A stretch of DNA of 64,000 bases from Ailurus styani (lineage: Eukaryota; Chordata; Mammalia; Carnivora; Ailuridae): the NCBI GenBank assembly GCA_002007465.1, contig LNAC01000032.1, forward strand, positions 6,168,889 to 6,232,888, written 5' to 3'. The notes beneath the pieces are model-generated. The model was not told the origin of the DNA and made no database searches. It was given only the letters and a program-made list of their open reading frames with translations. The position numbers and the translations under genes are program-made. Positions 34,986-47,620 of this stretch are shown piece by piece (the stretch's first letter is position 1; every line of letters begins with the position of its first letter).

Positions 34986-35689
34986 ATAGTATTATTTTAA
35001 ACCAGGATTTAAGATCATAGACTAAATAATAAAAGAATAGGAAGAAATGGGAAAGTGGATTGAGAGAAGTCAAAAATCATTAAATAGGTATATGATTATA
35101 TCACTAAACAAGAGTGGGCTTAGTTTTATACTGGAGCTGATTTATACTGGCTAGAGAGAATCAACTGCACACATTTCTTCCCAACTCTGCATTTAGCGAT
35201 GTTACTTTGGTAGCCTGCAATCTTGGTAGGAGTTTACACCACGAAAATCTGCAAACACTTGAAATCATGTTTTGTTTTCCATTTGATTTTTTTTCCCACG
35301 GTGCTTGTAGTTAAACATTTACCAGCACACAACTCATTATATTTGTAGTCACTCGACAGATATTTCATGAGTAACTTCTAAGTACTAAACATTGTATAGG
35401 TATGGTACAACTGGAATAAACACAGTAGATATGGCACATACACTAATGAAACCAATTAATATGGCTAGCTTGACCCCCTCAGCTGTATTCCAGAATCTCA
35501 AATCCAACAATTTATTCTACTTTACCATTGAGATGTCTAACAGGCATCTCAGAATTTACTGAGATTGAGGTGTCTCCAGACTTTACTGAGTTCCTGATAT
35601 TCCCCCAAACTTACTCCTCTTGCAGTCTTCTGAGGTCAAAATCTCCAATAGTTCCCCAGTTCCCTCAGGATAGAAATCAAAGTTCTTAC

Positions 35690-36075
35690 AGTGGTCTATA
35701 GGAATTTGTAGTAACTGGTCCTTTGTTACTCTCTGATCTTATCTCCTGCTACTCACCACTCCACCACTCTGCTCCACCATCATTAGTCTCCTCTGTTTCA
35801 GCAATATACTAGTCATACTTCCACTTCAGGATCTTATATTCTATGTGAAACATGCTTTCTCCAGATAGCCACATAGCTTATTCCCTGTACTACTTCTGAA
35901 CCATGATTACTCTACTTAAAATTGCTTTATTCTTTTTCACATGTATCATTTTGTGAAATATTATATAATTAGTTCATCTTTATTGCTTATTGGTTTTTGT
36001 GTGTCTGTCCTACTGGGTTGTAAGTTCCATGAGGACCAGACTAGACCTGTATTCAATTAAATGAATGAACAATAA
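35690..36075 (+). repeat. L2-like 3' fragment
   Basis: Extended LINE2-type 3' region: tctgatcttatctcctgctac, ccactctgctccaccatc, ctgggttgtaagttccatg, ending atgaatgaacaataaag. Confidence 0.7.
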
Positions 36076-37151
36076 AGTTCATGATAACTATAAGAACAGA
36101 TAGTAGGGGAAAGCACATGTAGAGTGTTAGAACAGAAAAAGATAGAAATTGTAGAAGAATATTTAAAGTTCATTGTGCAGAGGAATAGAAAATATCTCCT
36201 AACAAACTGACTGTAAGTAGTTAATATTTAAATAAAAATAAAACATCTTAAATACCTATTCATCCTAATGCATCATTACAGTATCCAGCTAAATTACATA
36301 TAAAGAAAAAGACTTGGAGATTTTCAAAGCATAAGGAACAATTTTGAAGAAGACAAAATTCTCATAAAATTGAGTGTTTATGTTGAACAAGTACTATTAA
36401 TCACAATTCCGAATTCCCAGATGAATAAACCTCTTAAGTTTAAAAGATGGTACAGTACCATGTGTACTGATTTTTATACTTTCAAATTGAATGGATATAT
36501 GTAGGTAGTTTTTTCCAATAACTACATGGTATAAAATAAATTCAAAATTCTTAAGCTATGCAGCATGTTTTCATTAGCTTAAAATATTTTACTCCTTAAA
36601 TCAAAATATTTTCAATATCTCTTCAACAAAGACATAATGCTAATTTCATGTTGAAGGCTATAGTATTTCAGAATCAAACAAAATGAAGATAATCCAATAT
36701 TATTTGTTTCAAATAATAGATTAAAATATCTTTCCTATACAAGATATTACTGACAGTCCTCATTCACCAGTCACAAAACTATTGCTGGTAAGTATCTTTG
36801 ATGAACAGGAATGAAACAGATCTACTTAGAAACTTGTAAAATGATACCAATTTTATAGCTTTAGCAGCTCACAAACAGAACTCATATGCTAAAGATTAAA
36901 TAAATAAATAGATGAATGAATATTTGTATGAAAAGATTGCCAATTTTATACATGCATTTCTCACTTTGCACAAATTTCAGTTACCAGATTGAGTTGTGTA
37001 TCAGTCCTTTCAAGAACATAGTTACCAAGTCACATTAACTGTAATGTGGTGGTGAGGTGTGAAGAAAGGCCACGTGTTCTCAAGTCTTATGAGTAGGTCT
37101 AGTCATTTTGTGAGCACATGCCACTGGCCTGTGAACTTCTTTTTCTTTTTT
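36076..37151. other. Unassigned intronic sequence
   Basis: AT-rich. Nothing recognised. Confidence 0.5.
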
Positions 37152-37540
37152 TTTTCTTTAATGTTATGTTAGTCACCATACAGTACATCATTGGTTTTTG
37201 ATGTCGTGTTCCATGAATCATAGTTTACGCGTAATGCCCAGTGCTCCATGCAATATGTGCCCTCCTTAGTACCCATCACCGGGCCAACCCATCCCCCCAA
37301 CCCCTCTCCTCTAAAACCCTCAGTTTGTTTCTCGGAGTCCACAGTCTTTCATGGTTCATCTCCCCTTCCGATCCACTCCCCCCTTCATTTTTCCCTTCCT
37401 TCTCCTAATGTCCTCCATGCTATTCTTTATGTTCCACATATAAATGAAACCATATGATAATTGTCTTTCTCTCCTTGACTTATTTCACTCAGCATAATCT
37501 CCTCCAGTCCCATTCATGTTGATGCAAAAGTTGGATATTC
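37152..37540 (-). mobile_element. L1 3' end (carnivore-type), antisense
   Basis: tgttatgttagtcaccatac, cagtgctccatgcaatatg, accctcagtttgtttctcg and accatatgataattgtc give a clear antisense 3' UTR. Confidence 0.92.
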
Positions 37541-38349
37541 ATCATTTAAGTGTTTTTTTGTTTTGTTTTGTTTTTTCTTTCCCCTTAGATGGCACAGGAT
37601 GGCTAGAGTGGGCTAGGGTGGAATACTTCCTGACTACTTTGAAGGCTATCGGGGTGGATTTGGCTATAAATTTCCCAGACAGTAAGACTCTGATAATACC
37701 CTGTCTGATTAGGCTCTGGCTAACCAGTTTCCCCTGAGGGCAGGCCTTACTAAGAACACTCTTTGATGTGTTTCAAATGGTTCCTCTTCCCCTCTCCTTG
37801 CCAGAGCACAAGGGAGTGTTTCTCAGATAGTTACTATGATAACATGGTCACGTTCCTGGAGATAAATCTGATAATATTGTGGGGCCCCCTTATGACTGGG
37901 TATCCCTGAAGTCTTTAACCCTCAGATATGTCCACTCTGAGCCTCCAGCAATTCATATACTACAGCTCAGGTTTTCTGACCCACATACTAGTTCTGATAG
38001 AGTTAGCCTCTGCTCAGATATTTTGCCTGTCTGCCCAATCTTAGGGGCAGTGGTTGTCCCTGCATCCTACCCTCTCTTCCAGATCTAAGAAAAACTGTTG
38101 ATTTTTCAGTCTGTACAACTTTTTATTTTTTAGGATGGAGTAGCAACTTCCAAGCTCCCTACATGCAGAACCAGAAACCAGAAGTCCCATGATGCTTTCT
38201 TTTACAAAAACAAAATAAAACAAAGCACTTATTTTTAGCATTTGTAAGGTTTAAAATTACACTGTATGAAGTAGCGGGTTTACTATTTTTTTCAGTTCTT
38301 TTGTATACATAACTGAAAGTAAGATTCCTAAATTTTTGGACAGAACCTT
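37541..38349. other. Unassigned, possibly an ancient LTR-type repeat
   Basis: Moderate-GC stretch with tggagtagcaacttccaagc followed by accagaaaccagaagtccc. It feels like an ancient interspersed repeat, but I cannot name the family. No coding features. Confidence 0.35.
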
Positions 38350-39125
38350 TTTTTATTAACATATAATGTATTATTTGTTTCAGGGGTACAGGTCTGTGGA
38401 TTCATCAGTCTTACACAATTCACAGCACTCACCATAGCACATACCCTCCCCAATGTCCATCACCCAGCCACCCCATCCCTCCCACCCATCTCCCCTCCAG
38501 CAACCCTCAGTTTGTTTTCTGACATTAAGAGTCTCTTAAGTCTCTTTCTCAAATTCCTCATATCAGTGAGATCATGTGATAATTGTCTTTTTCTGATTGA
38601 CTTATTTCGCTTAGCATAGGACCCTCTAGTTCTATCCAAGTCGTTGCAAATGGCAAGATTTCAGTTTTTTGATGGTTATAGAATATTCCATTATATATAT
38701 ACACCCCACATCTTCTTTATCCATTCATCTGTCAATGGACATCTAGGTTCTTTCCATAGTTTGGCTATTGTGGACATTGCTTCTATAAACATTGGGGGGC
38801 TCATGCCCATTCGGATCACTACATTTATATCTTCGGGGTAAATACCCAGTAGAGCAATTGCTGGGTTGTAAGGTAGCTCTATTTTCAACTTTTGAGGAAC
38901 CTCCATACTGTTTTCCAGAGTGGCTGCACCAGCTTGCATTCCCTCCAACAGTGCAGGAGTGATCCCCTTTCTCCTCATCCTGGCCAACACCTGTCATTTC
39001 CTGAGTTGTTAAGTTTGGCCATTCTGACTAGTGTGAGGTGGTATCTCCCTGAGGTTTTGATTTGTATTTCCCTGATGCCAAGTGATGTTAAGTACTTTTT
39101 CATATGTCTCTTGGCCATTTGGATT
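38350..39125 (-). mobile_element. L1 with ORF2 C-terminal end, antisense
   Basis: Antisense 3' UTR (ttgtttcaggggtacaggtc, accctcagtttgttttctg) followed by the end of ORF2. The minus-strand frame 38691-38990 shows L1 ORF2 C-terminal features: [28 protein letters not shown] and DEWIKKMW. 5'-truncated near 39125. Confidence 0.92.
38691..38990 (-). pseudogene. L1 ORF2 C-terminal remnant
   Basis: About 99 codons without a stop carrying the end of the L1 ORF2 protein beyond the reverse transcriptase, in a 5'-truncated element. The reading starts inside the old coding sequence. Not a functional gene. Confidence 0.85.
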
Positions 39126-39388
39126 GACAGAAATTTTCAAAGTTCCCAGAAAATTTGTCATTTTTCTCATTGATTATATTAAGATCATTTTGTACAGTTT
39201 CAACTTGCATGGTCGTTTTGATGTTCTCATACTACTTTGCAAATTGAGAAATGATTGCATGTCAAGTATCACAACCTAATTGCCTAAGTTTAGTAATAAA
39301 TAAATACTTTTGTCTCAGGCTTTTGCACCCTATTTAGATAGCACATATAGACCATTCTATTCACCAGACATAATTACTATATTATTCA

Positions 39389-39757
39389 AGAATAAATCTT
39401 GCCATTTGCAATGATGTGGATGGAGTTAGAGAATATAATGCTAAGCAAAATAAATCAGTCAGAGAAAGATAAATAACATATGATTTCACTCACATATGGA
39501 ATTTAAGAAACAAAACAAGCAAAAGGGGGGAAAAAAGAACGGAGGGCAAACCAAGAAACAGACTCTTAACTCTAGAGAACAAACTAATGGTTACCAGAGG
39601 AGAGGTGGGGGGATGGGTGAAACAGGTGATGGATTAATGAGGGCCCTTGGGATGAGCACAGGATGATATGTAGAAGTGTTGAATCACTATATTGTATACC
39701 TTAAACTACTATTACACTGCATGTTAACTAATTAGAATTTAAATAAAAACTAAAAAA
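39389..39757 (+). mobile_element. L1 3' end
   Basis: Sense 3' UTR: cttgccatttgcaatgatgt, catatgatttcactcacat and gttaactaattagaattt, with A-rich tail. Opposite in orientation to the L1 260 bases upstream. Confidence 0.9.
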
Positions 39758-40065
39758 GTACTTTTGTCAGAGATACAAATTATATAGCTGTGCAAATAGA
39801 ACTGAAAAGGAAAATGGGAGAAATGAAACACCTAGTAGGAAAGACAACCCAGAGAAAAAACAATGGCTGAATACCAAAAAACTATTAATATATAATGTCA
39901 AAAATAAGCAAATGATCATTTAAGTGGATTTTGAAATGCATCTAAGATAACTCAATACACATTCCTAACAGAATTCTTGGTGAATTACAACATATGGTAC
40001 TTGCTTAACATGATAAACAAATATTTATCCCCAAACACAATATGTGAGAACTATATGACATAAAC

Positions 40066-40106
<41 letters not shown>

Positions 40107-40489
40107 GCTTAAAAATAGAAGACACAGAGCAAAAAAATTAAATAGTAAAAATGTATCCGTTGTTTTAATTCTCTATTCTAGTAAAGCCACAGTGAAAGTT
40201 GAATACAATCTAAAATACTCTACTACGATTTTTCTGACAAGAAATTTCTGGGATTAACCAAGAAATGTTTGTTAATAATAAAAATAATAATAAAAGAAAA
40301 TGTTAATGAGAATGACAAAGTACTGTAAGTTATAATAAATGAAAAAATTGGAACTGTCGAACAAGAACCACGTCAGGTTGATAATATATGTAATTAAATT
40401 CCTATACAAAGAAAATATCACAAGCACATAAAAGCATAATTAGTCAAAATAAGAAATTTTGAATTTATCTAATGATTTTGGAAAAACAC
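39758..40489. other. Unassigned intronic sequence
   Basis: Contains the (AC)n at 40069-40103. Otherwise nothing recognised. Confidence 0.5.
40069..40103 (+). repeat. (AC)n microsatellite
   Basis: About 17 uninterrupted AC units. Confidence 0.97.
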
Positions 40490-41420
40490 AAGTTAGAGTC
40501 TTGCTTTACGCTATGTGCTAATATAAATATCAGATAGACTAAATAGATGAAATATAACAATTAAACCAAGAAGAAAAAAACAGAAAAACTTATCATTAAA
40601 TAATCTTAGTTAGAAAAAAATTTCTAAGCATCAGGGCAACAAAAGAATACAGAGAAAGATATTAGTTGATTTGACTGTAAGAAAATATGTAACCAAAACA
40701 TATATAGTTTAACCACAAAATGAAAAGTATTAAAGCATAATTAAATAGCAAGTAAACTGCTTTATTTTCAATATAAGTGATAGACACAAGGTTAATAACT
40801 TTAACTTATAATGAACTCCTATAAATCAATAAGAAAATATTAATGCAAATATGCAAAACATGACAGTTTTTAAAAAATGAAACTATTACAAAATAAATGA
40901 AAACTATTTATCTTAACAATAATCAAAGAAATACACATTCATTTAAAAATATTTTATGTTAATACAGTGGTAATGAAAGTTAGAAAAGCAGGCATTCTAA
41001 TTTTTTGCTGGTGGAAATAGAAATCAGAACAACATTTTGAGAAATCAATTTGGCAAAGTATATACTAAAATTGCTCACTCCAATAAACACAACAATTCTA
41101 ACTCCAGGTATCTATCCATAATAAATAAAGTTGCAAATAATGACTTCATTGTTTGTGATTTTTTCACATATAATAGGTCAGAAATAGACATTCTTATGCA
41201 CATTTTAGGATATTCTGTAGTGATTAAGAATAGTATTTTGAGAATATTTTTATTCAAAGAGCATGCAATAAAATATTAATTACAGAGAATATAGATAATT
41301 ATAAACAGGTACAAGATATAATGATACATACATAAGTATGCATAAGCATAAATAAAATAGTAAAAAGGGAATGAAAAATGAACCAGGATATATAGCAATG
41401 TTGTCCCTTAGTGTCAAGAT
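40490..41420 (+). mobile_element. Ancient L1 fragment
   Basis: Sense old L1: gaactcctataaatcaataag, aataatcaaagaaatacacat, caatttggcaaagtatata and aggtatctatccataataaa. Highly diverged, no intact frame. Confidence 0.7.
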
Positions 41421-41442
41421 AATGGGGAATTAATATTTTCTT

Positions 41443-41622
41443 TTTTTTTAAGATTTTATTTATTTATTTGAGAGAAAGATGGGGAGAGAGAGAGAGAGCA
41501 CAGGGAGGGGCAAAGGGAGAGGGAGAGGTGGGCTCCCCACTCAGGGGAGGATACCAGGACCCTGGGATCATGACCTGAGCTGAAGGCAGACGCTTAGTGA
41601 ACTGATCCACCCAGGAGACACT
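41443..41622 (-). mobile_element. CAN SINE, older subtype
   Basis: Antisense copy, flanked by tattttctt on both sides (near 41434 and 41624). The body is shortened. Confidence 0.88.
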
Positions 41623-42074
41623 GTATTTTCTTAATATACCCTAGTATCTTTAGTTTAATAATCTGGGGGGAAAATGTAACTTTCTATTTAGCAGGATACG
41701 ATTATTTTTCCATAATTTCATTTTATAGAAAGACCTGAATGTTCATATGCTTTCTCATTACTAGCTACTTTGCTTATTTACTGGACCATAGTTTTCTCTT
41801 TACTGTAACCTTTTCCTTAGGACTCATCGTGAGGTTCTTTGCATGTACCTGTTCCTGCAAATCTCAGGAGTTATGTAATAGGGGATATTTAATGACACTT
41901 TGTACAGTATTTTCCATTCATTTGCTATTTGGATATGGTTCCACTATTTGATTTGTTATTTTTTAGGGAAAGTCTCTCTGATAGTTGTTTTAAAAAATCC
42001 TACAAGCACCACATATATAAAGTTTAAAAATAAATGGAGAGAAGTGTTGACATTGTCTGATGTGATAAACTCTC
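41623..42074. other. Unassigned intronic sequence
   Basis: No feature recognised. It may be part of the old L1 that follows. Confidence 0.4.
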
Positions 42075-42420
42075 CTCTGTAATTACATTAAGTCCATTAA
42101 TCATGTTCAAATCTTCTTCATCTTTACTAGGTTTTGTTATTGTTGTTTTGCTTTCTATTCTATCAGTTACTGAGAGAAATGTGTGATAGTCCAACTGTGC
42201 CTGGGAATGTATTTTTCATTTTAGCTCTGTCCATTTTGCTTTGCGTATTTTAAAGCAATGTTAATGCAAATCTAGGATTTTTTATGCCTTCCTGTTGAAC
42301 TTATCCTTTTTATCATTATGAAATGTCCACCTTTATATTTAGTATCACTTCATGCTTTCAAGTCTAATGTTTGTGATATTTAGATAGTCAATCTTGTGCA
42401 GAGGTGGAATTAGTGTTTAC
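42075..42420 (-). mobile_element. Ancient L1 ORF2-like fragment, antisense
   Basis: ctattctatcagttactgag, atcattatgaaatgtccacc and tgtttgtgatatttagatag are antisense L1 ORF2 landmarks. Diverged. Confidence 0.6.
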
Positions 42421-42559
42421 ATGGTAACCCCTTTCACACAAATATTTTAATATCAAGAATATTTAATATCATTAGAAATCACAAATTTGATTTCAATGAT
42501 GGGTGAAAATCTAAATTCCAACTACATAACTTTATTTTAAAATTAAAATACAGTAAAAT

Positions 42560-43070
42560 TGATTTTGATTGATGTAAAAATGTAGGATTTTTAATGCATG
42601 AATAGATTCACTTAACAGCCACCACAATCAGAACACAAAATAATTTTTTCCCTTATGCTACACCTTTGAATTCATACCTTCTCCCAGCTGTAAGAACTGA
42701 TTATCACTGATTTATCTTCTACCACTGTAGTTTACTCTTTTTGGAAAAGTATCATATTAATATAATCATACAACATGTAAACTTTGAGTCCAGATACCTT
42801 CACTAACCATAACATCTCTGAGATTTATCTAAGTTGCTAAGTGGTTCAAAAGCTTGCTCCTTTTTATTTCTGAGCATATTGCATTGCATGGCTATACCAA
42901 AGTTTATTTGTTCATCCACCACTGGTAAAACATTTGCATTGTTTCTGGTTTTGAACAATTATGAATAAACTTGCTATAAACACCCATACAAAGATTTGTG
43001 TGTGAACAGAAGCTTTCATTTCTCTAGGGTAATTAACTAAGAGTAGGATTGCTGGGCCATATAATAAAAA
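42560..43070 (-). mobile_element. Old L1 3' region, antisense
   Basis: ttatttgttcatccaccact, tttgaacaattatgaataa, ttcatttctctagggtaatt and aggattgctgggccatataa mark an antisense L1 from 3' UTR into ORF2. Confidence 0.8.
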
Positions 43071-43081
43071 ACTTTATAAGA

Positions 43082-43272
43082 GGGTGCCTGGGTGACTCAG
43101 TTGGTTAAGCAAATGCCTTTGGCTCAGGTCATGATCCTGGAGTCCTGGGATCCAGTCCCACATCAGGCTCCCTGCTCAGCAGGGAGTCTGCTTCTCCCTC
43201 TGACCCTCTTCCTTCTTGTGCTCTCTCTCTCATTCTCTTTTTCTCAAATTAATAAATAAAATCTTTAAAAAC
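43082..43272 (+). mobile_element. CAN SINE
   Basis: Sense full-length copy with target duplication actttataag (43071-43080 and 43273-43282). It sits at the junction between two oppositely oriented old L1 fragments. Confidence 0.92.
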
Positions 43273-43514
43273 ACTTTATAAGAAATTGTGATATCACCTC
43301 ATACCTGTCTGAATGGCTATTATCAAAAAGACAAGAAATAACAGATGTTAGCAAGGTTGTGGAGAAAAAGGAACCCTTCTGTACTTTTGGCAGGAATGTA
43401 AATTGGTGCAGCCACTATAGAAAACAGTATGGAGGCTTCTCAAAAAAATTAAAAATAGAACTACCATATGATCCAGCACTTGCATTTCTGGGTATTTATC
43501 CAAAGAAAACAAAA

Positions 43515-43678
43515 GCATGAGGGATGGGTGGGGGGATGAGTGACCCTGGTGGCGGGTGTTGGGGAGGGCAGGTATTGCATGGAGCATTGGGTGTGGTGCA
43601 TAAACAATGAATCTTGGATCACTGAAAAATAGATAAATAAATAAACTAATTAATTAATTAAAAGAAAAAAGAAAAAAT
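43515..43678 (+). mobile_element. Younger L1 3' end nested in old L1
   Basis: ggtattgcatggagcattgg and aatgaatcttggatcactg belong to the carnivore L1 3' UTR. The A-rich tail (aattaattaattaaaagaaa) ends where the host L1 resumes. Confidence 0.85.
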
Positions 43679-43826
43679 ATATGTATCCCTATGTTCATTG
43701 CAGTGTTATTTATAATAGCCAAGATAGGGAAATAACTGAAGTGTCCATCAATAGATGAATGGATAAAGAAGATATGCTATATGTTGGCAATGGAATATTA
43801 TTCAGCTATGAAAAAAGAAATGAAAT

Positions 43827-44138
43827 GATCTCCCTGATATGAGGAATTTGAGAAAGAAGACAGAGGATCATAGGGGAAGGGGGGAAAAATTCAACAAGAT
43901 GAAACTAGAGAGGGAGACAAAACATAAGAGACTCTTAATCTCAAGAAGCTAAGGGTTGCTGGAGGGGAGGGGCATGGGAGAGATGGGGTGGCTGGGTGAT
44001 GGACATTGGGGAGGATATGTGCTATGGTGAGTGCTGTGAATTGTGTAAAACTGATGAATCACAGACCCGTATCCCTGAAACAAATAATACATTATATGTT
44101 AATAAAACCCACAGATAAGGAAAAAAAAGAAATAAAAT
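43827..44138 (+). mobile_element. Second younger L1 3' end nested in old L1
   Basis: ctccctgatatgaggaattt, catgggagagatggggtgg and attatatgttaataaaacc. Flanked by aagaaatgaaat and aagaaataaaat as the target duplication in the host L1. Confidence 0.88.
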
Positions 44139-44851
44139 CATACCATTTGCATCAATATGAATGAAACTAGAGGGTATTATGCTAAGTAAAGTAGTCACAG
44201 ACAAAGACAAATATCATATGATTTCACTTAAATGTGGAATCTAAAAGACAAAACAAACAAAGCATAAACAGACTCACAAATACAAAGAACAGACTGGTAT
44301 TTGTCAAAGGCAAAGTGGGTGGGCAGATGAGCAAAATAGGTGAAGGGGGTTAAGAAATACAACCTTCCAGTTATAAAATACATAAGTAATGGGGGAATGA
44401 AGCACAGTATAGGGAATATAGTCAATAATATTGTAATAACTTTGTATGGTGATGGATGGATAACTACACTTACCATTGTGAGCATTTTGTAATGTATATA
44501 AATGTCAAATCACTGTGATGTACACCTGAGAATAATCTAATATTGTATGTCAGCTATACTTTAATAAAAGAAAAAAGAAAAATATCGTAGAACTATTTTC
44601 CACAGTGACTGTACCATTTTCTATTCATATCAACAGTATATGAAAGTTCAACTTATTTCTGGATCCTCAACAGTAGTTGGTATTGTCAGTAGTTTTGTTT
44701 TTATTTTAGTAATCCTAATGTGTGTGTAGTTGTATCTCAATGTGGTTTTAACTCACATTTCATTAATGGATAATTATGTTGGACATCTTCATGTGTTTAT
44801 TTGTCATTAATATTTCATCAGTGAAGTGTCTATTGAAGCCATTTGCCCATT

Positions 44852-45421
44852 TTTATTTTTTTATTTTTTATTATGTTATGTTAGTCACCATACAGTACTT
44901 CATTAGTTCCTGATATTAGTGTTCCATGATTCGTCGTTTGCCCACAACACCCAGTACTGCATGCAATACGTTCCCTCCTTAATACCCATCACTGGGCTTA
45001 CCCATCTCCCCACGCCCTCCCCTCTGAAACCCTCAGTTTGTTTCCCAGAGTCCATAGACTCTCATGGCTCTTCATCTCCCCCTCTGATTTCCCCCCCTTC
45101 ATTTTCCCTTTCTTTTTCCTAATGTGCTCCATGCTATTCCTTATGTTTCACATATAAGTGAAACCATATGATAATTGTCTTTCTCTGCTTGACTTATTTC
45201 ACTTAGCATAATCCCCTCCAATTCCATCCATGTCAGTGCATACGGTGGCTATTCATCTTTTCTGATGGCTGAGTAATATTCAGTTGTATGGATGGACCGT
45301 ATCTTTATGCATTCATCTGTTGAAGGGTGTCTTGTCTCCTTCCACAGTTTGTCTATTGTGGACATTGCTGCTATGAACATTGGGGTGCATGTGCCCCTTC
45401 TTTTCACTACATCTGTATCTT
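44852..45421 (-). mobile_element. Young L1 3' end nested in old L1
   Basis: Antisense 3' UTR plus ORF2 end (tgttatgttagtcaccatac to ttttcactacatctgtatct). The host reads ttgcccattttta on one side and tacccatttttaaattgg on the other, giving target duplication cccattttta. Confidence 0.9.
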
Positions 45422-45465
45422 TACCCATTTTTAAATTGGATTGTTTTCTTACTGTTGAGATATCA

Positions 45466-45740
45466 TTTTAATAGCCTTATTGAGTTAAATTTACATGTCA
45501 TAAAATAAAGTCATTTTAAGTACATAATTCAATAATTATTTATAAGTTTTTAGTTATGTAAACAGTCTAATTTTAGAACATTTTCACTACCCCAAAAAGA
45601 AACCTCACTCTAATTGCAGTCACTCCCTGTTCCACACAACCATTATGCTAATTTTCTCCTGCTATATAGATTTGGCTTTTCTGGAACTTGGTATAAATGA
45701 AGTCAAACAATATGTAGTTTTTTGTGTGGACTTCAAATTG
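45466..45740 (-). mobile_element. Older L1 3' UTR nested in old L1
   Basis: cttattgagttaaatttaca, tttagaacattttcactacc, gcagtcactccctgttccac and gtttgg-type text ending near tttgtgtggacttc. Antisense. Confidence 0.75.
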
Positions 45741-45808
45741 TTTTCTCTGTTTTAAAATTGGGTTATAAGTCCGCTTATTAAATTGTAAAAGTCACTTGTG
45801 TATTTTAT

Positions 45809-46012
45809 TTTATTTTATTTTTAAAGATTTTATTTATTTATATGACAGAGAGAGAGATTACAAGTAGACAGAGAGGCAGGCAGAGAGAGAGGAGGAAGCA
45901 GGCTCCCTGCTGAGCAGAGGGCCCAATGTGGGACTGGATCCCAGGACACTGAGATCATGAACTGAGCCGAAGGCAGAGGCTTTAACCCACTGAGCCACCA
46001 CCAGGCGCCCCT
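45809..46012 (-). mobile_element. CAN SINE nested in old L1
   Basis: Antisense mustelid-type copy flanked by ttgtgtatttta in the host L1 (near 45796 and 46016). Confidence 0.93.
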
Positions 46013-46099
46013 TATTTGTGTATTTTAAACACAAGTCATTTATTGGACGTATTATTTGCAAATATTTTTTCCTGCCTTTGGCTTGTCTTTTCACTTTCT

Positions 46100-46841
46100 T
46101 CATGATGAATTTGAAAAGCAAAAATGTTTAATTTTGATGAAGTACAATATATCGTTTTTCTCCATTGTTTGTGCTTTTATGGGCAGCTCTAAGAAATCAT
46201 TAGTTACCTCAAGGTAGTGAAGATTCAATTTTATGGGTTTTTTTCCTGATAGTTTTATAGCTTTAGATCTTACATTTATATATGATCCATTTGGAGATGA
46301 CTTTTGTGTGGGGTGTGAGGTGTGAGGTAACAATTCATCTTTCTGTATGTGGTTATCCGATTGTTCCAGTAATGTTTGTTGAAAAGACTTCAGGTTCCCC
46401 TCACTGAATTGCTTTTGCACATTTGTCAAAAATCAACCAATAAATTGAAGTATTTATTTCTGGACCCTTAATACTTCTAGTGCATTGATCTATATGTCTA
46501 TTTTTCTGCCAGTACTATACTATCTTGATTACAGTATCCTCATAATAGGTTTTGAAATATGGAAGTGTAAGTCCTTCAACTTTGTCCTTATTTTTTAAAA
46601 TTGTTTTGACTGTTCTCAGAGATTTGCATTTCCAAATTGTTTTTAGAATCAGCTTTTTAAATTTTGAAATTAGAGTAGGGATTTTTGTAAGGAATGTGTT
46701 GAAACTTTCAGTCAACTTGGGAAGTAATGTCAGCATAACAGTATTGAGACTTCCCATCCACGGACTGCCTCTCCTTTTATTGAGGTATTCTTTAATTTCT
46801 TTCAGCAATGCTTTGCAGTTTTCAGTGTACAAGTCTTTCAT
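46100..46841 (-). pseudogene. L1 ORF2 C-terminal domain remnant
   Basis: Two minus-strand open stretches. 46515-46841 shows typical L1 ORF2 features after the reverse transcriptase: KDLYTENCKALLKEIKEYLN, LTLLPKLTESFNTFLTKIP, ILKTIWKCK and LPYFKTYYEDTVIK. 46100-46429 continues the same decayed protein. Part of the old nested L1, not functional. Confidence 0.85.
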
Positions 46842-46893
46842 TAAATTTATTCCTAATTTTATTCTTTTTGGAACTGCTGAATGGAATTTTTAA

Positions 46894-47165
46894 ATTTAAT
46901 TTTTACTTAAATTCTAGTTAGTTAACATACAGTGCAATATTGGTTTCAGGAGGGGAGTTCAGTGATTTCATCACTTACATATGGCACCTAGTGCTCATCA
47001 CAAGTGCCCTCCTTAATCCCCCATCACCCATCTAATCCCCCACACTCCTCCCTCCATCAACCCCCAGTTTGTTCTCTATCTTTAAGAGTCTCTTATGGTT
47101 TGTTTCCCTCTCTCTTTTATTTCCCCCTCCCGTATGTTCACCTGTTTTGTTTTTTTAAATTTCAC
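46894..47165 (-). mobile_element. L1 3' end nested in old L1
   Basis: gttagttaacatacagtgca to gttttgtttttttaaattt, antisense. Flanked by a 22-base perfect target duplication (46872-46893 and 47166-47187, core actgctgaatggaattttt). Confidence 0.93.
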
Positions 47166-47356
47166 ACTGCTGAATGGAATTTTTAAAGTTCATTTTCAGA
47201 TTGTTCATAGCTAGTATGTAGAAATGCAATTGAATAAACATATATCCTGTGACTTTGCTGCATTTAGTTTTTAATTCTAATGGGTTTTGGGTTTTGTACA
47301 TTCCTTAGGATATTTGCTATGGAGGATCATGTCATCTGCTGATAAAGACATTACTT

Positions 47357-47550
47357 GGGCACCTGGGTGGCTCAGTTGGTTGGGCGACTGGCTTCGGCTC
47401 AGGTCATGATCCCAGAGTCCCGGGATCGAGTCCTGCATCGGGCTTCCAGCCCCACAGGGAGTCTGCTTCTGCCTCTGACCTTCTCCTCTCTCATGTTCTC
47501 TCTCACTCTCTCTCTTAAATAAATAAATAAATAAATGATCTTAAAAAAAA
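47357..47550 (+). mobile_element. CAN SINE nested in old L1
   Basis: Sense full-length copy (gggcacctgggtggctcag). Target duplication aaagacattactt / aaagacactactt. Confidence 0.93.
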
Positions 47551-47620
47551 AAAGACACTACTTTCTTCTTTTCAATTTGCCTGCTTTTTCTTTTTCTTTT
47601 CTTTATTTTATAATTTTTTT

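Larger units (their letters stand above)
33561..35690. other. Mostly unassigned intronic sequence
   Basis: Apart from two L1 tails (34178-34300 and 34845-34985, listed), nothing is recognised. Confidence 0.5.
43275..44578 (+). mobile_element. Old L1 3' region split by two younger L1 tails
   Basis: Three blocks of one sense L1: 43283 to about 43515 (tatggaggcttctcaaaa, gatccagcacttgcatttct); 43679-43826 (ttatttataatagccaag); and 44139-44578 (accatttgcatcaatatg to the end ctatactttaataaaag). The gaps are filled by two younger L1 3' ends, listed separately. Confidence 0.88.

Noticed and set aside
42560..43515. Oppositely oriented L1 pieces as a single twin-primed L1
   Set aside because: The inverted left piece includes 3' UTR text, which does not fit an inverted 5' segment. 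Independent insertions explain it better.
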